Positions 11,212 through 20,432 of a stretch of 47,366 nucleotides of DNA are shown one piece after another. The notes below the pieces were generated by a model. It made no database searches and was not told the origin of the DNA. It saw only the letters and a list, made by a program, of their open reading frames with translations. A program made the position numbers and the translations under genes. Positions within the stretch are counted from its first letter, which is position 1. Each line of letters starts with the position of its first letter. Source of the stretch: Microgenomates group bacterium Gr01-1014_7 (GTDB lineage Bacteria > Patescibacteriota > Microgenomatia > Daviesbacterales > UBA10151); the NCBI GenBank assembly GCA_007376405.1, contig VMGD01000008.1:1-47366 (forward strand). The letters run 5' to 3'.

Positions 11212-11302
11212 AAATCGTCGAATCCTCCGGTCATCGACTCTGAGGTTTGGTGACCTCGTCGCTCAGACTCGAAGAGATTTACAGGCAGAGTTGAAAGGTA
11301 AT
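11211..11302 (+). repeat. fusA 3'-end direct repeat, copy 2, interrupted by a 46-bp insert (11231-11276)
   Basis: 20/20 identical then 23/26 identical to copy 1; joined reading [14 protein letters not shown] equals the fusA C-terminus. Confidence 0.9.
11234..11272. repeat. Imperfect inverted repeat within the 46-bp insert
   Basis: TCGACTCTGAG / CTCAGACTCGA arms (10/11 complementary), 17-nt loop. Confidence 0.75.
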
Positions 11303-11307
11303 CTTGG

Positions 11308-11336
11308 TTGACAAAAATCACAAAGAATAGTATAAA
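11308..11336 (+). promoter_or_regulatory. Consensus-like promoter upstream of small membrane ORF
   Basis: TTGACA, 17 bp, TATAAA; ATG at 11346. Confidence 0.65.
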
Positions 11337-11345
11337 ATCTAAACA

Positions 11346-11672
11346 ATGAGTGAATTTAAAGATAATGCTAGGAATATAGCAGTAATAATAGCACTAGCAC
11401 CTCCAATTATTGTTGCTACCGAAGCATTTGTATTGACGGGTGCAATTAATTTTGCTAGTCGCAAGTTAGAAAAAGAAATTAGAGAGCGGGGTTTAGTTAA
11501 GGGATTAATCAAAGCGACAGCGACAGCATCGCTTCTACCAGTTGTTGCTGCGGCTCTAACATATATAGGTACTGGTAACTCATCTTTAGCAGTTGCGGCT
11601 GGAAGTATAACTTTATTCGCTGAAGCAAATGTCGTGGGCGCTGGTGAAGCAGGCTCTCATATTCCCTTTTGA
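11346..11672 (+). CDS. Small hypothetical membrane protein
   Basis: 108-aa ORF with hydrophobic segments and its own promoter. Confidence 0.55.
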   Translation: MSEFKDNARNIAVIIALAPPIIVATEAFVLTGAINFASRKLEKEIRERGLVKGLIKATATASLLPVVAAALTYIGTGNSSLAVAAGSITLFAEANVVGAGEAGSHIPF

Positions 11673-11747
11673 ATTTCCAATTCGGGATTGTAGGTTCGTA
11701 TTTGCATTTTTATATGTATTTGTGGTAGTATGCAATTACTTAACTCT

Positions 11748-11782
11748 CCTGCAAGGTCGCAAGACATTTGCAGGATTTTTTT
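11748..11782 (+). terminator. Intrinsic terminator hairpin, same layout as 10616-10650
   Basis: CCTGCAA...TTGCAGG (27 nt) then a TTTTTTT; upstream TTGCAT-18-TAGTAT (11702-11731). Confidence 0.8.
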
Positions 11783-11809
11783 ACCTCAAAAACTGATATA
11801 ATTTCTCAC

Positions 11810-12148
11810 ATGCCGATTATCATAATAAGGGACAGAAAAGCAAGTAAAAAAGAATTAGATAAAATGAGTTATGAACTGGGAGATTATATAAAAGTAGTAG
11901 TTGATGTTGAGAAAGGAATTTTGGCTGGAGGCGGAGGGATGCATTATGATGAGGAGCAACTACTTTTGGAATATGGGTGTGAACAGAAAAATCTATGGGG
12001 AGGTGGAATTGATTTTACCACGAGTGAGATTGATTATAATTCGATGATTAATATTCGTCCTCATCAGGATAATCCTAGTCGTGATATACTTTCTAAAGAT
12101 TTAAGAAAGAAGTTTAAAAAAGTTGTCGAGGACATACTTTTATTATGA
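11810..12148 (+). CDS. DUF5674-like protein
   Basis: Start MPIIIIRDRK at 11810, TGaTATAAT 8 nt upstream; VVVDVEKGILAGGGGMHYDEEQLLLEYGCEQKNLWG, SMINIRPHQDNPSR resemble my recollection of DUF5674. Confidence 0.65.
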   Translation: MPIIIIRDRKASKKELDKMSYELGDYIKVVVDVEKGILAGGGGMHYDEEQLLLEYGCEQKNLWGGGIDFTTSEIDYNSMINIRPHQDNPSRDILSKDLRKKFKKVVEDILLL

Positions 12149-12477
12149 AAGTTGACCACTCTATTAGTCAGATAGATTTACCGCTTAACCTACAAATATT
12201 AAATATATCAGTTAACTTATCAAGACTAAGCCAGTGGGTTTATGAAGGATATAATAAGAGGACAGATTTAATTGATAAATTTATTAAGCAAACTGAAAAC
12301 TATCTAGCTGACTTAGATAAACAAAACATATCAGAAGATTTCAAACCAACCTTGGATCGAGTAAAAGCAGAATTTTCTTCTCTTAAAAAAACTATACATA
12401 GTCAAGATCGCCGTTTATGGGCAGAAAAGGCTTTGACTTGGGCTAATATATTAACTCATAGGGCAAAACTGGCATAA
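12145..12477 (+). CDS. Hypothetical helical protein, translationally coupled to the DUF5674-like ORF
   Basis: ATGA start/stop overlap; 110-aa ORF. Confidence 0.6.
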   Translation: MKVDHSISQIDLPLNLQILNISVNLSRLSQWVYEGYNKRTDLIDKFIKQTENYLADLDKQNISEDFKPTLDRVKAEFSSLKKTIHSQDRRLWAEKALTWANILTHRAKLA

Positions 12478-12486
12478 AGTTAATAC

Positions 12487-12515
12487 TTGCATTTTGGAGC
12501 AGATTAGGGTATATT
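12487..12515 (+). promoter_or_regulatory. tuf promoter
   Basis: TTGCAT, 17 bp, TATATT. Confidence 0.6.
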
Positions 12516-12525
12516 TAGTTTTGTT

Positions 12526-12547
12526 CCAGCTTAAGGGCTGGATTTTA
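12526..12547 (+). promoter_or_regulatory. Hairpin plus T-rich tract in the tuf leader
   Basis: CCAGC-ttaagg-GCTGG-attttat. Confidence 0.5.
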
Positions 12548-12558
12548 TAGGTAAAATT

Positions 12559-13743
12559 ATGGCAGAACAGAAAAAATTTGACAGAAGTAAACCACATGTA
12601 AATATTGGAACCATGGGTCATGTTGACCATGGTAAAACTACCTTAACCGCTGCTATTACCAAGGTCTTGGCAGGCAAAGGTTTGGCAGAGGAGCGGTCAG
12701 TTGATCAAATTGACAATGCTCCGGAGGAAAAAGCCCGCGGAATCACCATTAATATTTCTCACCAGGAATATGAAACAGAAAAACGCCACTATGCTCATAT
12801 TGATATGCCCGGCCATGCAGATTACATTAAAAACATGATCACAGGCGCCGCTCAAACAGATGGGGCAATTCTGGTGGTTTCCGCACCTGATGGTCCAATG
12901 CCACAAACCAGAGAACATTTACTGCTTGCCCGCCAGGTTGGAGTGCCGGCCATTGTTGTTTTCTTAAACAAAGTAGACATGGTTGATGATGCCGAACTTT
13001 TGGATTTGGTTGAGGAAGAGGTCAGGGATTTACTTAAAAAATACGAATATGATCCACAGTCTCCCATAATCCGGGGCAGCGCCAAAAAAGCTCTGGAAGG
13101 TGATGCGGAATCTGTCAAAGCAATTGAAGATTTAATGGTCAAAGTGGATGAGTGGATTCCCACTCCTGTCAGAGATGTGGACAAGCCATTTTTGATGGCT
13201 GTTGAGGATGTTTTCTCCATTAAAGGCCGGGGTACGGTTGTTACCGGAAGAATTGAGCGGGGCAAAGTTAAGGTTAATGAAGAAATTGAGATTGTGGGAA
13301 TCAGGCCAACCAAAAAGAGTGTGGTGACCGGAATTGAAATGTTTCATAAACTGCTGGATGAAGGTCTGGCCGGAGATAATGCAGGGATACTCCTTCGAGG
13401 GATTGAAAAAGATGATGTAGAGAGGGGTCAGGTTTTGGCCAAACCCGGTTCAATTACTCCCCATTCCGAATTTGAAGCAGAAGTATATATTTTAAGCAAA
13501 GAAGAGGGCGGAAGACACACTCCCTTTTTCAAAGGCTACAGACCGCAGTTTTATATCAGAACAACCGATGTGACAGGTGAGGTTCAGCTTCCGGAAGGAG
13601 TTGAAATGGCCATGCCTGGAGATACTGTTAAAATTACCGGAAAATTGATTACTCCTGTTGCTATGGAAGAAGGTTTGAGATTTGCAGTTCGCGAAGGCGG
13701 AAAAACAGTTGGAGCCGGAGTTATCACCAAGATAATTGCCTAA
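12559..13743 (+). CDS. tuf: Translation elongation factor Tu
   Basis: [24 protein letters not shown]. Confidence 0.98.
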   Translation: MAEQKKFDRSKPHVNIGTMGHVDHGKTTLTAAITKVLAGKGLAEERSVDQIDNAPEEKARGITINISHQEYETEKRHYAHIDMPGHADYIKNMITGAAQTDGAILVVSAPDGPMPQTREHLLLARQVGVPAIVVFLNKVDMVDDAELLDLVEEEVRDLLKKYEYDPQSPIIRGSAKKALEGDAESVKAIEDLMVKVDEWIPTPVRDVDKPFLMAVEDVFSIKGRGTVVTGRIERGKVKVNEEIEIVGIRPTKKSVVTGIEMFHKLLDEGLAGDNAGILLRGIEKDDVERGQVLAKPGSITPHSEFEAEVYILSKEEGGRHTPFFKGYRPQFYIRTTDVTGEVQLPEGVEMAMPGDTVKITGKLITPVAMEEGLRFAVREGGKTVGAGVITKIIA

Positions 13744-13748
13744 TCTGG

Positions 13749-13787
13749 TACAATTTGCACATTGAAAGGGAAATCCCTACAGGGATT
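13749..13787 (+). promoter_or_regulatory. rpsJ promoter (extended -10) and leader hairpin
   Basis: TGgTACAAT; AATCCC-taca-GGGATT at 13772-13787; ATG 13793. Confidence 0.45.
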
Positions 13788-13792
13788 ATAAT

Positions 13793-14101
13793 ATGCCAAG
13801 AGGACGCATTCGCGTAAAACTTAAAAGTTATGATCATCGGGTATTGGATCATACCTGTGAGTCCCTTTTGGATACAGCCCTTCGAACAGGAGCCAAAATA
13901 GTTGGTCCTATTCCCTTACCTACTAAAACCGAGCGTATTACAGTTCTTCGTTCCCCGCATACAGATAAAGATTCTAGAGAAGCATTTGAAATAAAAACCC
14001 ACAAAAGAATGGTTGATATTATTGAACCTACCCAAAAAACCATTGATTCCCTCATGCATCTCGAAATCCCAGCAGGAGTGGACATTGAAGTAAAGATGTA
14101 A
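13793..14101 (+). CDS. rpsJ: 30S ribosomal protein S10
   Basis: [34 protein letters not shown]. Confidence 0.96.
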   Translation: MPRGRIRVKLKSYDHRVLDHTCESLLDTALRTGAKIVGPIPLPTKTERITVLRSPHTDKDSREAFEIKTHKRMVDIIEPTQKTIDSLMHLEIPAGVDIEVKM

Positions 14102-14490
14102 TGGCTGAAAGACGAGAGATAAATATTAGTAGGTATATTAGGTTTGGAACTGCTACTACACTATGTTTAATAGATGGATTTTTACTCTCCCAAGTCAGAA
14201 ATGTAGGGATAATTTATCAAGAAAGAGGATTAAAAGAGGGAACACAAAATTTAGGTATAATGATTGGAGTTCCTTTAGCACTTTCAGGTTTAGCTTATGC
14301 CATTTCTAGAAAAGTAGAAATAGCTGCTGCAGTTGGTGCGGCATCCTATATTTTTCATGGGTTTTTGTGTGATTTCCAAGAATTCCAGCAAAGAATGGCA
14401 AATAGTTTTTCTCCAGAGGGACAACCTTTACTTAGCCGGCTTGCAGAGAGAATATACCCGGATGAGAATCCGCCATGGTCTCAGGATTAG
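14101..14490 (+). CDS. Hypothetical membrane protein inserted after rpsJ
   Basis: 129-aa ORF, TAATG overlap with rpsJ stop, hydrophobic segments. Confidence 0.55.
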   Translation: MAERREINISRYIRFGTATTLCLIDGFLLSQVRNVGIIYQERGLKEGTQNLGIMIGVPLALSGLAYAISRKVEIAAAVGAASYIFHGFLCDFQEFQQRMANSFSPEGQPLLSRLAERIYPDENPPWSQD

Positions 14491-14539
14491 ACAAACATTT
14501 ACACGGCCGTGATAAATTTGTCCATGATACAATTTAGAT

Positions 14540-14794
14540 ATGCATTATACTCAAATTCAAAAAATTGTTAATAAATACGATCCATTAAGGCTAATTGCAA
14601 TAGGTTGTCCTAAAGATGAATACAGAGCAGAAGTTAAAAATATTAAAAATCTATTAGTTAAAGATCAAACTCAAGAAGAAGTGGAAAAGGTTGTGCTTAA
14701 AGTCTTTAATAAATGGTTTGGTAAAGATTTGATTAGGATTCGAGAGAAAAGACAACTGAATAAGATAGCACAATCACTATCGAAATTAAAGTAA
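14540..14794 (+). CDS. DUF1871-like small protein
   Basis: IVNKYDPLRLIAIGCPKDEYRAEVKNI; TGaTACAAT at 14525-14533 positioned for leaderless start. Confidence 0.45.
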   Translation: MHYTQIQKIVNKYDPLRLIAIGCPKDEYRAEVKNIKNLLVKDQTQEEVEKVVLKVFNKWFGKDLIRIREKRQLNKIAQSLSKLK

Positions 14795-14927
14795 TACCTG
14801 CTGGTTGCATTTACACACAGGCTTTGTTACAATTTCCCTACATGAATAATAGTTCTTAAGGCTAGTCTTTAAGATAAAATTCAGTAGATCGCGCGTCGAG
14901 AGATACGGCGAATCTAAGCGAGATACT

Positions 14928-14960
14928 GAGTGATCCGCCTTTGGCGTGATCACTCTTTTT
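14928..14960 (+). terminator. Terminator/attenuator hairpin whose U-tract abuts the rplC start codon
   Basis: GAGTGATC-CGCC-ttt-GGCG-t-GATCACTC then TTTTTT, ATG at 14962; promoter TTGCAT-17-TACAAT upstream. Confidence 0.8.
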
Positions 14961-14961
14961 T

Positions 14962-15669
14962 ATGGTTAATACACTTTTAGGTATAAAAAAAAATATGACC
15001 AGCACTTATGATTCTCGTGGAAGAAGAGTTGGGGCAACTGTGGTGGAAATTGCCCCTAACTTGGTCACTCAACTTAATCCCCATTCGGTTCAGCTTGGGA
15101 TAGGCACAAAAAAAAGCGTTAAGAAGCCCCAGCTTGGGCATGTAAAAAAAGCCGGAGTTGAGAAGGGGATTAGATGGTTTAGAGAGATTAAAGGAGAGGG
15201 ACAAGACTTAAAACCTGGTACAGAGATTAAACTGGACCAGGTTTTTTCTATTGGAGACGCTGTAAAAGTTAGCGGTACTTCTAAAGGTAAGGGCTTTGCA
15301 GGGGTTGTAAAAAGACACGGATTTCACGGCGGGCCCAAAACTCACGGTCAATCAGATAGACACAGAGCCCCGGGTTCAATCGGTTCCGGAACAACTCCGG
15401 GACGAGTTTATAAAGGTAAGAAAATGGCCGGACATATGGGAGCGGTACAAGTTTCTACTAAAAATTTGGAGATTGTAGGGATTGATCAGGAAAAGAATTT
15501 ATTGACTATAAAAGGCGCGGTTCCGGGAGCAACAGGAAGTTTGGTTACAATAACAAAACTTGGAAGAATAAAAGGTTATACTCCTCCGCCGGAAGAAAAA
15601 CCGGATGAGGAAGAGGTGTCTTCGCCAGAGGCTTCGGCACCCGAAGAAGGAAAAGAAAATGCCGGTTAA
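14962..15669 (+). CDS. rplC: 50S ribosomal protein L3
   Basis: GIKKNMTSTYDSRGRRVGATVVEI, GFHGGPKTHGQSDRHRAPGSIG. Confidence 0.95.
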   Translation: MVNTLLGIKKNMTSTYDSRGRRVGATVVEIAPNLVTQLNPHSVQLGIGTKKSVKKPQLGHVKKAGVEKGIRWFREIKGEGQDLKPGTEIKLDQVFSIGDAVKVSGTSKGKGFAGVVKRHGFHGGPKTHGQSDRHRAPGSIGSGTTPGRVYKGKKMAGHMGAVQVSTKNLEIVGIDQEKNLLTIKGAVPGATGSLVTITKLGRIKGYTPPPEEKPDEEEVSSPEASAPEEGKENAG

Positions 15670-16348
15670 AAAGTTAAAAGTTAAAAGTAAAAAGTCAAAA
15701 GTTACTGCAAAGCCAGTTGCTAAAACTGCTACACGAGCAAGTAGACTATCTGTCCCGGTCTATTCCCTATCTGGTAGAGCTGCAGGAACAATGAGTTTAC
15801 CTAAAGAGATTTTTGGAGCCAAGGTCAACAAAACTCTGTTGGCTCAGGCTGTCAGGGTTTATCTGACAAATCAAAAACTCCACAGCGCTTCAACCAAAAC
15901 CAGGGGAGAAGTCAGAGGTTCAACTGCCAAAATCTTTAGACAAAAAGGAACAGGAAGAGCAAGACACGGGAGCATTAGAGCTCCTATTTTTGTGGGCGGA
16001 GGGATTGTGTTCGGACCCAAACCAAGAAAGGTCAGGTTAGATTTACCAAAGAAAATGAAAAAAGCAGCACTGCTTTCTGCCTTATCTGCAAAAGCTTCTG
16101 ATAAAGAAATCGTTGGAGTTTCCGGATTGGAAAAAGCAAGCGGGAAGACAAAAGAGATTGTAAAGTTGCTGGAAAAGGTTGGGAAAAGTGTTCTGATTGT
16201 TACTGGCGAAAAACAAGACATGATAGTTCGCGGAGTCAGAAATATTCCCGGAGTTGATGTAATACCGGCAAACCTGATTAATGCATATGAGATTTTAAGA
16301 CATCAGTTTTTAGTGATTAGTAGGGAGGCCTTAGCTAAATTTAAATGA
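15660..16348 (+). CDS. rplD: 50S ribosomal protein L4
   Basis: MPVKK start; TKTRGEVRGSTAKIFRQKGTGRARHGSIRAPIFVGGG. Confidence 0.95.
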
Positions 16349-16773
16349 TTATCTTAAAGCGACCGATTATTACTGAAAAGAGCATGAAGCTGGCTGAGAC
16401 AGGCTTGTATGTTTTTGAGGTGAGTAAAGACGCAACCAAGCCTCAAATTGGCAAATTGGTAGCTGAAAAATTCGGAGTTAAAGTAATAAAGGTAAAAACA
16501 ATCAATACTAAAGGAGAGATAAAATCACAAAAAAGAGTCAGAAAAAGCTATCTTACAGGCGGGTTTAAAAAGGCACTGGTGCAAGTTAAAAAGGGTGATA
16601 AAATTGCCATTTTTGAAACTCCAAAAGAAGAGGCGGTAGTTACTACAGCAGAAGGAGAGCCACAAGTTTTGAAAGAAAGAAAAGATATTTTAAGAAGGAC
16701 AAAGATAAGGGTGGAAAAGGGAGCTACCGGGGCTGCACCAACAACACAGAGAAAGGTGATAACGGGTAAATGA
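16345..16773 (+). CDS. rplW: 50S ribosomal protein L23
   Basis: ILKRPIITEKSMKLAE. Confidence 0.93.
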   Translation: MIILKRPIITEKSMKLAETGLYVFEVSKDATKPQIGKLVAEKFGVKVIKVKTINTKGEIKSQKRVRKSYLTGGFKKALVQVKKGDKIAIFETPKEEAVVTTAEGEPQVLKERKDILRRTKIRVEKGATGAAPTTQRKVITGK

Positions 16774-17516
16774 TGAAGAATATTAAAAGATTAAAAACAT
16801 TGTTAAAAAAACACTCCGGCAGGTCCAGGGGGGTATTGACTGTTCGAGGTCAGGGAGGCAGACACAAAAGATTTTACCGGGAAATAGATTTTAAACGGAA
16901 TAAATTTGGAGTAACCGGGCAAGTTTTGGGTCTGGAATATGATCCCAATAGAAACGTAGAAATAGCATTGGTTAAATATACGGATGGGGATTACAGGTAT
17001 ATTTTGGCAGCAAAAGAGTTAAAGGTGGGGGATAAAGTTATCTCCGGGGAGCGGGTGGAAGTTAAAACGGGCAATGCCCTGCAAATTAAAAATATTCCCA
17101 TTGGAGCACTGGTTCACAATGTTGAACTTTATCCCGGCAGAGGTGGACAAATAGGCAGAAGTGCCGGGGTGAGGCTGCAGCTTTTAGCCAAAGAGGCAGG
17201 TTTTGCCCATTTGAAATTGCCTAGCGGTGAAGTTAGAATGGTACCCCTTGAGGCCATGGCTTCAATTGGGGCATTGGGAAATGAGGATGTCAAACAGCAG
17301 GTAATAGGAAAAGCTGGTCGTTCAAGATGGATGGGGATAAGGCCAACAGTCAGAGGGGTGGCCCAGGACCCGGATTCTCACCCGCACGGTGGTGGTGAAG
17401 GAAGATCTGGAATTGGCCGCAAAAAACCTATGACTAAATATGGCAGACCGGCTGTTGGAAAAACCAGAAATAAAAAGAAATACTCTAATAGATTTATTAT
17501 TAAAAGGAGAAAGTAA
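16770..17516 (+). CDS. rplB: 50S ribosomal protein L2
   Basis: [52 protein letters not shown]. Confidence 0.96.
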   Translation: MMKNIKRLKTLLKKHSGRSRGVLTVRGQGGRHKRFYREIDFKRNKFGVTGQVLGLEYDPNRNVEIALVKYTDGDYRYILAAKELKVGDKVISGERVEVKTGNALQIKNIPIGALVHNVELYPGRGGQIGRSAGVRLQLLAKEAGFAHLKLPSGEVRMVPLEAMASIGALGNEDVKQQVIGKAGRSRWMGIRPTVRGVAQDPDSHPHGGGEGRSGIGRKKPMTKYGRPAVGKTRNKKKYSNRFIIKRRK

Positions 17517-17800
17517 TGGGACGTTCCAGTAAAAAAGGACCATATATAGATGAGAAGTTAATGAAAAAGGTAATGGCGCAAAAGGCCGGGGGGGCTAAAA
17601 CCCCTATTAAAACCTGGGCTCGCCGCAGCCAAATTCCGCCCGAATTCGTGGGACACACCTTTTTGGTCCATCAGGGCAAGAATTTTGTCACTGTTTTTAT
17701 AACTGAATCAATGGTTGGTCAACATTTAGGAGAGTTTGCACCCACCAGAACATTTAGAGGACATGGGCAAGTAACCAAGAGAACAATGGAGAAGACTTAA
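17516..17800 (+). CDS. rpsS: 30S ribosomal protein S19
   Basis: [19 protein letters not shown]. Confidence 0.95.
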   Translation: MGRSSKKGPYIDEKLMKKVMAQKAGGAKTPIKTWARRSQIPPEFVGHTFLVHQGKNFVTVFITESMVGQHLGEFAPTRTFRGHGQVTKRTMEKT

Positions 17801-18138
17801 TGGAAGCAACAACCATACAGAGATATATACATACTACACCCCGGAAACTGCGGCTGGTGGCTGATATGATTAGACAAATGACACCGACCAGAGCTTTGGA
17901 TGTTTTGAGAGTCACTCCAAAATATGCTGCCAAAGATTTGGTTAAAGCGTTGCAAACAGTTTTGGCCAATGCCAAAGTAGCCGGGATGGATTTGGATAAT
18001 ATAAGTTTTAAAAAACTGGAGATTGATGAAAGTATGAAAATGCGCCGCTTCAGAGCAGGCACAAGAGGCAGAGTCAAGCCGTTTAAAAGAAGAATGGCCC
18101 ACATAAGGATAGTATTAAGTGATGGGAGGAAGAAATAG
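17800..18138 (+). CDS. rplV: 50S ribosomal protein L22
   Basis: HTTPRKLRLVADMIR, RAGTRGRVKPFKRRMAHIRIVL. Confidence 0.95.
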   Translation: MEATTIQRYIHTTPRKLRLVADMIRQMTPTRALDVLRVTPKYAAKDLVKALQTVLANAKVAGMDLDNISFKKLEIDESMKMRRFRAGTRGRVKPFKRRMAHIRIVLSDGRKK

Positions 18139-18780
18139 ATGGGACAAAAGATACATCCGGTTGGTTTTAGAATGGGAATTGGAGCTACCTGGAAATCCAG
18201 GTGGTATGCCAAAGGGGAAAAGTATAAAAATTTTGTTCTGGAAGATATTAAAATCAGGGATTTATTGATGAAAAAACTGCGGCCGGCAGGCATTGGATCG
18301 GTTGAGATTGAGCGGGCAGTTAACAAGCTGAAAGTAATTATTTTTGTGTCCCGGCCCGGAATTTTAATTGGCAGGGGAGGATCAGGTTTAACCGAACTGA
18401 AGAAGTTTTTGACGAAAGAGTTGAAGGTCAAAAATGATAACAGTCTGGAAATTGTGCCAATGGAACTGAAAGCTGCTGATCTTTCCGCCTATCTGGTGGC
18501 CAACTCCGTTGCAGAGCAACTGGCTAAAAGATTGCCGGCAGGAAGGGTAATGAATCAGACCATAGACCGAGTTATGCGCTCCGGGGCAAAAGGAGTAAGA
18601 GTGGTTTTATCCGGCAGAATTGGCGGAGCGGAAATTGCCAGAAGAGAGTGGAAAGCATCCGGCACCATGCCGCTACACACTTTAAGAGCAGACATAGACT
18701 TTGCTGCTTTTCCTGCTATGACCAAATCAGGTTATGTAGGAGTGAAAGTCTGGATAAACAAGGGAGAAGTGGAGATTTAA
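18139..18780 (+). CDS. rpsC: 30S ribosomal protein S3
   Basis: [25 protein letters not shown]. Confidence 0.96.
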   Translation: MGQKIHPVGFRMGIGATWKSRWYAKGEKYKNFVLEDIKIRDLLMKKLRPAGIGSVEIERAVNKLKVIIFVSRPGILIGRGGSGLTELKKFLTKELKVKNDNSLEIVPMELKAADLSAYLVANSVAEQLAKRLPAGRVMNQTIDRVMRSGAKGVRVVLSGRIGGAEIARREWKASGTMPLHTLRADIDFAAFPAMTKSGYVGVKVWINKGEVEI

Positions 18781-18781
18781 T

Positions 18782-19201
18782 ATGGCACTTTTGCAACCAA
18801 AAAGAACCAAATATCGAAAAGCTTTTAAAGGTAAACGAGGCGGAGTTGCTACCCGTGGCAATAAACTTGTCTTTGGCATTTTTGGAATAAAGTCCATGGA
18901 AGCAGGCTGGATTTCTGCCAGACAGATTGAGGCAGCACGAAGAGCCATGGCTCATTATACTCAAAGAGGCGGACGTATCTGGATACGGATTTTTCCGTAC
19001 AAACCTATTACCAAACATCCGGCTGAGTCCCGTATGGGTTCGGGTAAAGGTGATGTGGAAGGATATGTGGCTGTGGTGAAACCGGGACAGCTGATTTTTG
19101 AAATGGGAGCTGTAACGGAGAGTATTGCCCGGGAAGCACTAAGACTGGCTTCGCATAAACTGCCGCTGAAGACGAAGTTTGTCAGTAAGGTGACAGCATG
19201 A
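18782..19201 (+). CDS. rplP: 50S ribosomal protein L16
   Basis: [41 protein letters not shown]. Confidence 0.95.
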   Translation: MALLQPKRTKYRKAFKGKRGGVATRGNKLVFGIFGIKSMEAGWISARQIEAARRAMAHYTQRGGRIWIRIFPYKPITKHPAESRMGSGKGDVEGYVAVVKPGQLIFEMGAVTESIAREALRLASHKLPLKTKFVSKVTA

Positions 19202-19431
19202 AAAAAAACGAGTTTAATCAGATAAAGGGATTGTCAATTAAAGAACTAATTGATAAGACCAAGCAAATTAGAAAAGAAATTGCCGATTTAACATTGGATA
19301 AAAACATGAATAAATTAAAAGATTTAAAAGCTATTTCTAAAAAAAGAAAAGATTTGGCTCAGGTTTTAACAGTAATTAAACAGAAGCAGTTGCTGGAAAA
19401 ACTGGAAGAACTGAAAAAGGAGACAAAATGA
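19198..19431 (+). CDS. rpmC: 50S ribosomal protein L29
   Basis: position and [24 protein letters not shown]. Confidence 0.88.
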   Translation: MKKNEFNQIKGLSIKELIDKTKQIRKEIADLTLDKNMNKLKDLKAISKKRKDLAQVLTVIKQKQLLEKLEELKKETK

Positions 19432-19772
19432 CAGGTCGCGTTGTGTCAACTAAATCAAAAAATACGGCGGTAGTGCTGGTGGAAAGACAGGCCAAACATC
19501 CTTTGTATAAAAAGACCTATTTAAGAAGCAAGCGGTTTTTGGTGGATGATAGTTTGGGTGTTAAAGAGGGGGATATTGTAGAGATTGAAAAGTGCAAGCC
19601 AATTTCTAAAAACAAGCACTGGAGGGTGATTAAAGTTTTGGGCAGAAGCTTGGCGGAAATTGCCGAAGAGCAAATGAAGAAAAAAGCAGAAGAAGCAATA
19701 GCCGAGGTCATGCCGGAGGAGAAAGGAGAAGCTTATGGTACAGCACAGAACAAGGTTGACAGTGGCGGATAA
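19428..19772 (+). CDS. rpsQ: 30S ribosomal protein S17
   Basis: [28 protein letters not shown]-terminal extension overlaps rplN start by 38 nt. Confidence 0.92.
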   Translation: MTGRVVSTKSKNTAVVLVERQAKHPLYKKTYLRSKRFLVDDSLGVKEGDIVEIEKCKPISKNKHWRVIKVLGRSLAEIAEEQMKKKAEEAIAEVMPEEKGEAYGTAQNKVDSGG

Positions 19773-20103
19773 TAGCGGAGCAAAAATTTTACAGGTGATA
19801 CAGCCTTTGGGCGGATCAGGCAAAAGAAGAGCTACCTTGGGCCAGATTGTGGTTGGTGTGGTTAAAGGAGCTGATCCTAATGGTCAGGTTAAAAATCATG
19901 AGATAGTAAAAATAGTGATTGTCAGGTGTAAAAAAGAGATCAGGCGTGATGATGGTTCATATATAAAATTTGATGATAATGCCGGAGTGGTGATTGATAA
20001 TGACGGGAATTTGCGTGCTACCCGTATTTTTGGACCAATTGCCAGAGAAGTCAGGGACGCGGGATATTCGAAAATAGTATCGCTGGCACAGGAGGTCTGG
20101 TAA
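19735..20103 (+). CDS. rplN: 50S ribosomal protein L14
   Basis: [27 protein letters not shown]. Confidence 0.95.
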   Translation: MVQHRTRLTVADNSGAKILQVIQPLGGSGKRRATLGQIVVGVVKGADPNGQVKNHEIVKIVIVRCKKEIRRDDGSYIKFDDNAGVVIDNDGNLRATRIFGPIAREVRDAGYSKIVSLAQEVW

Positions 20104-20432
20104 TGAGAATTAAAAAGGGTGATGAAGTAAAAATACTTTTGGGAAAAGACAGTGGTAAGGAAGGTAAGGTTGAGTATGTGATGGCCAAAGAAAAAAGAGT
20201 GTTTGTGGGAGGGGCAAATATATATAAAAGACATGTCAGGAAAATGCAGGGGGTTGAAGGTGGAATTATCAATATTCCCAAATCAATGGATATTTCAAAT
20301 GTGGCCTTGATTTGTCCTAATTGCAAAAAGGTAACAAGAGTGGGGTACAAAATACTGGGTAAAGAAAAGATGAGAGTATGCAAAAAATGCAAGAAAGAAA
20401 TAACACACCCCTCCAAAGGAGGTAAAACATGA
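20103..20432 (+). CDS. rplX: 50S ribosomal protein L24
   Basis: [23 protein letters not shown] (KOW motif). Confidence 0.93.
   Translation: MRIKKGDEVKILLGKDSGKEGKVEYVMAKEKRVFVGGANIYKRHVRKMQGVEGGIINIPKSMDISNVALICPNCKKVTRVGYKILGKEKMRVCKKCKKEITHPSKGGKT

Noticed and set aside
19735-19772. 38-nt rpsQ/rplN overlap as a possible frameshift
   Set aside because: Both proteins look complete; the overlap comes from a C-terminal extension of S17.
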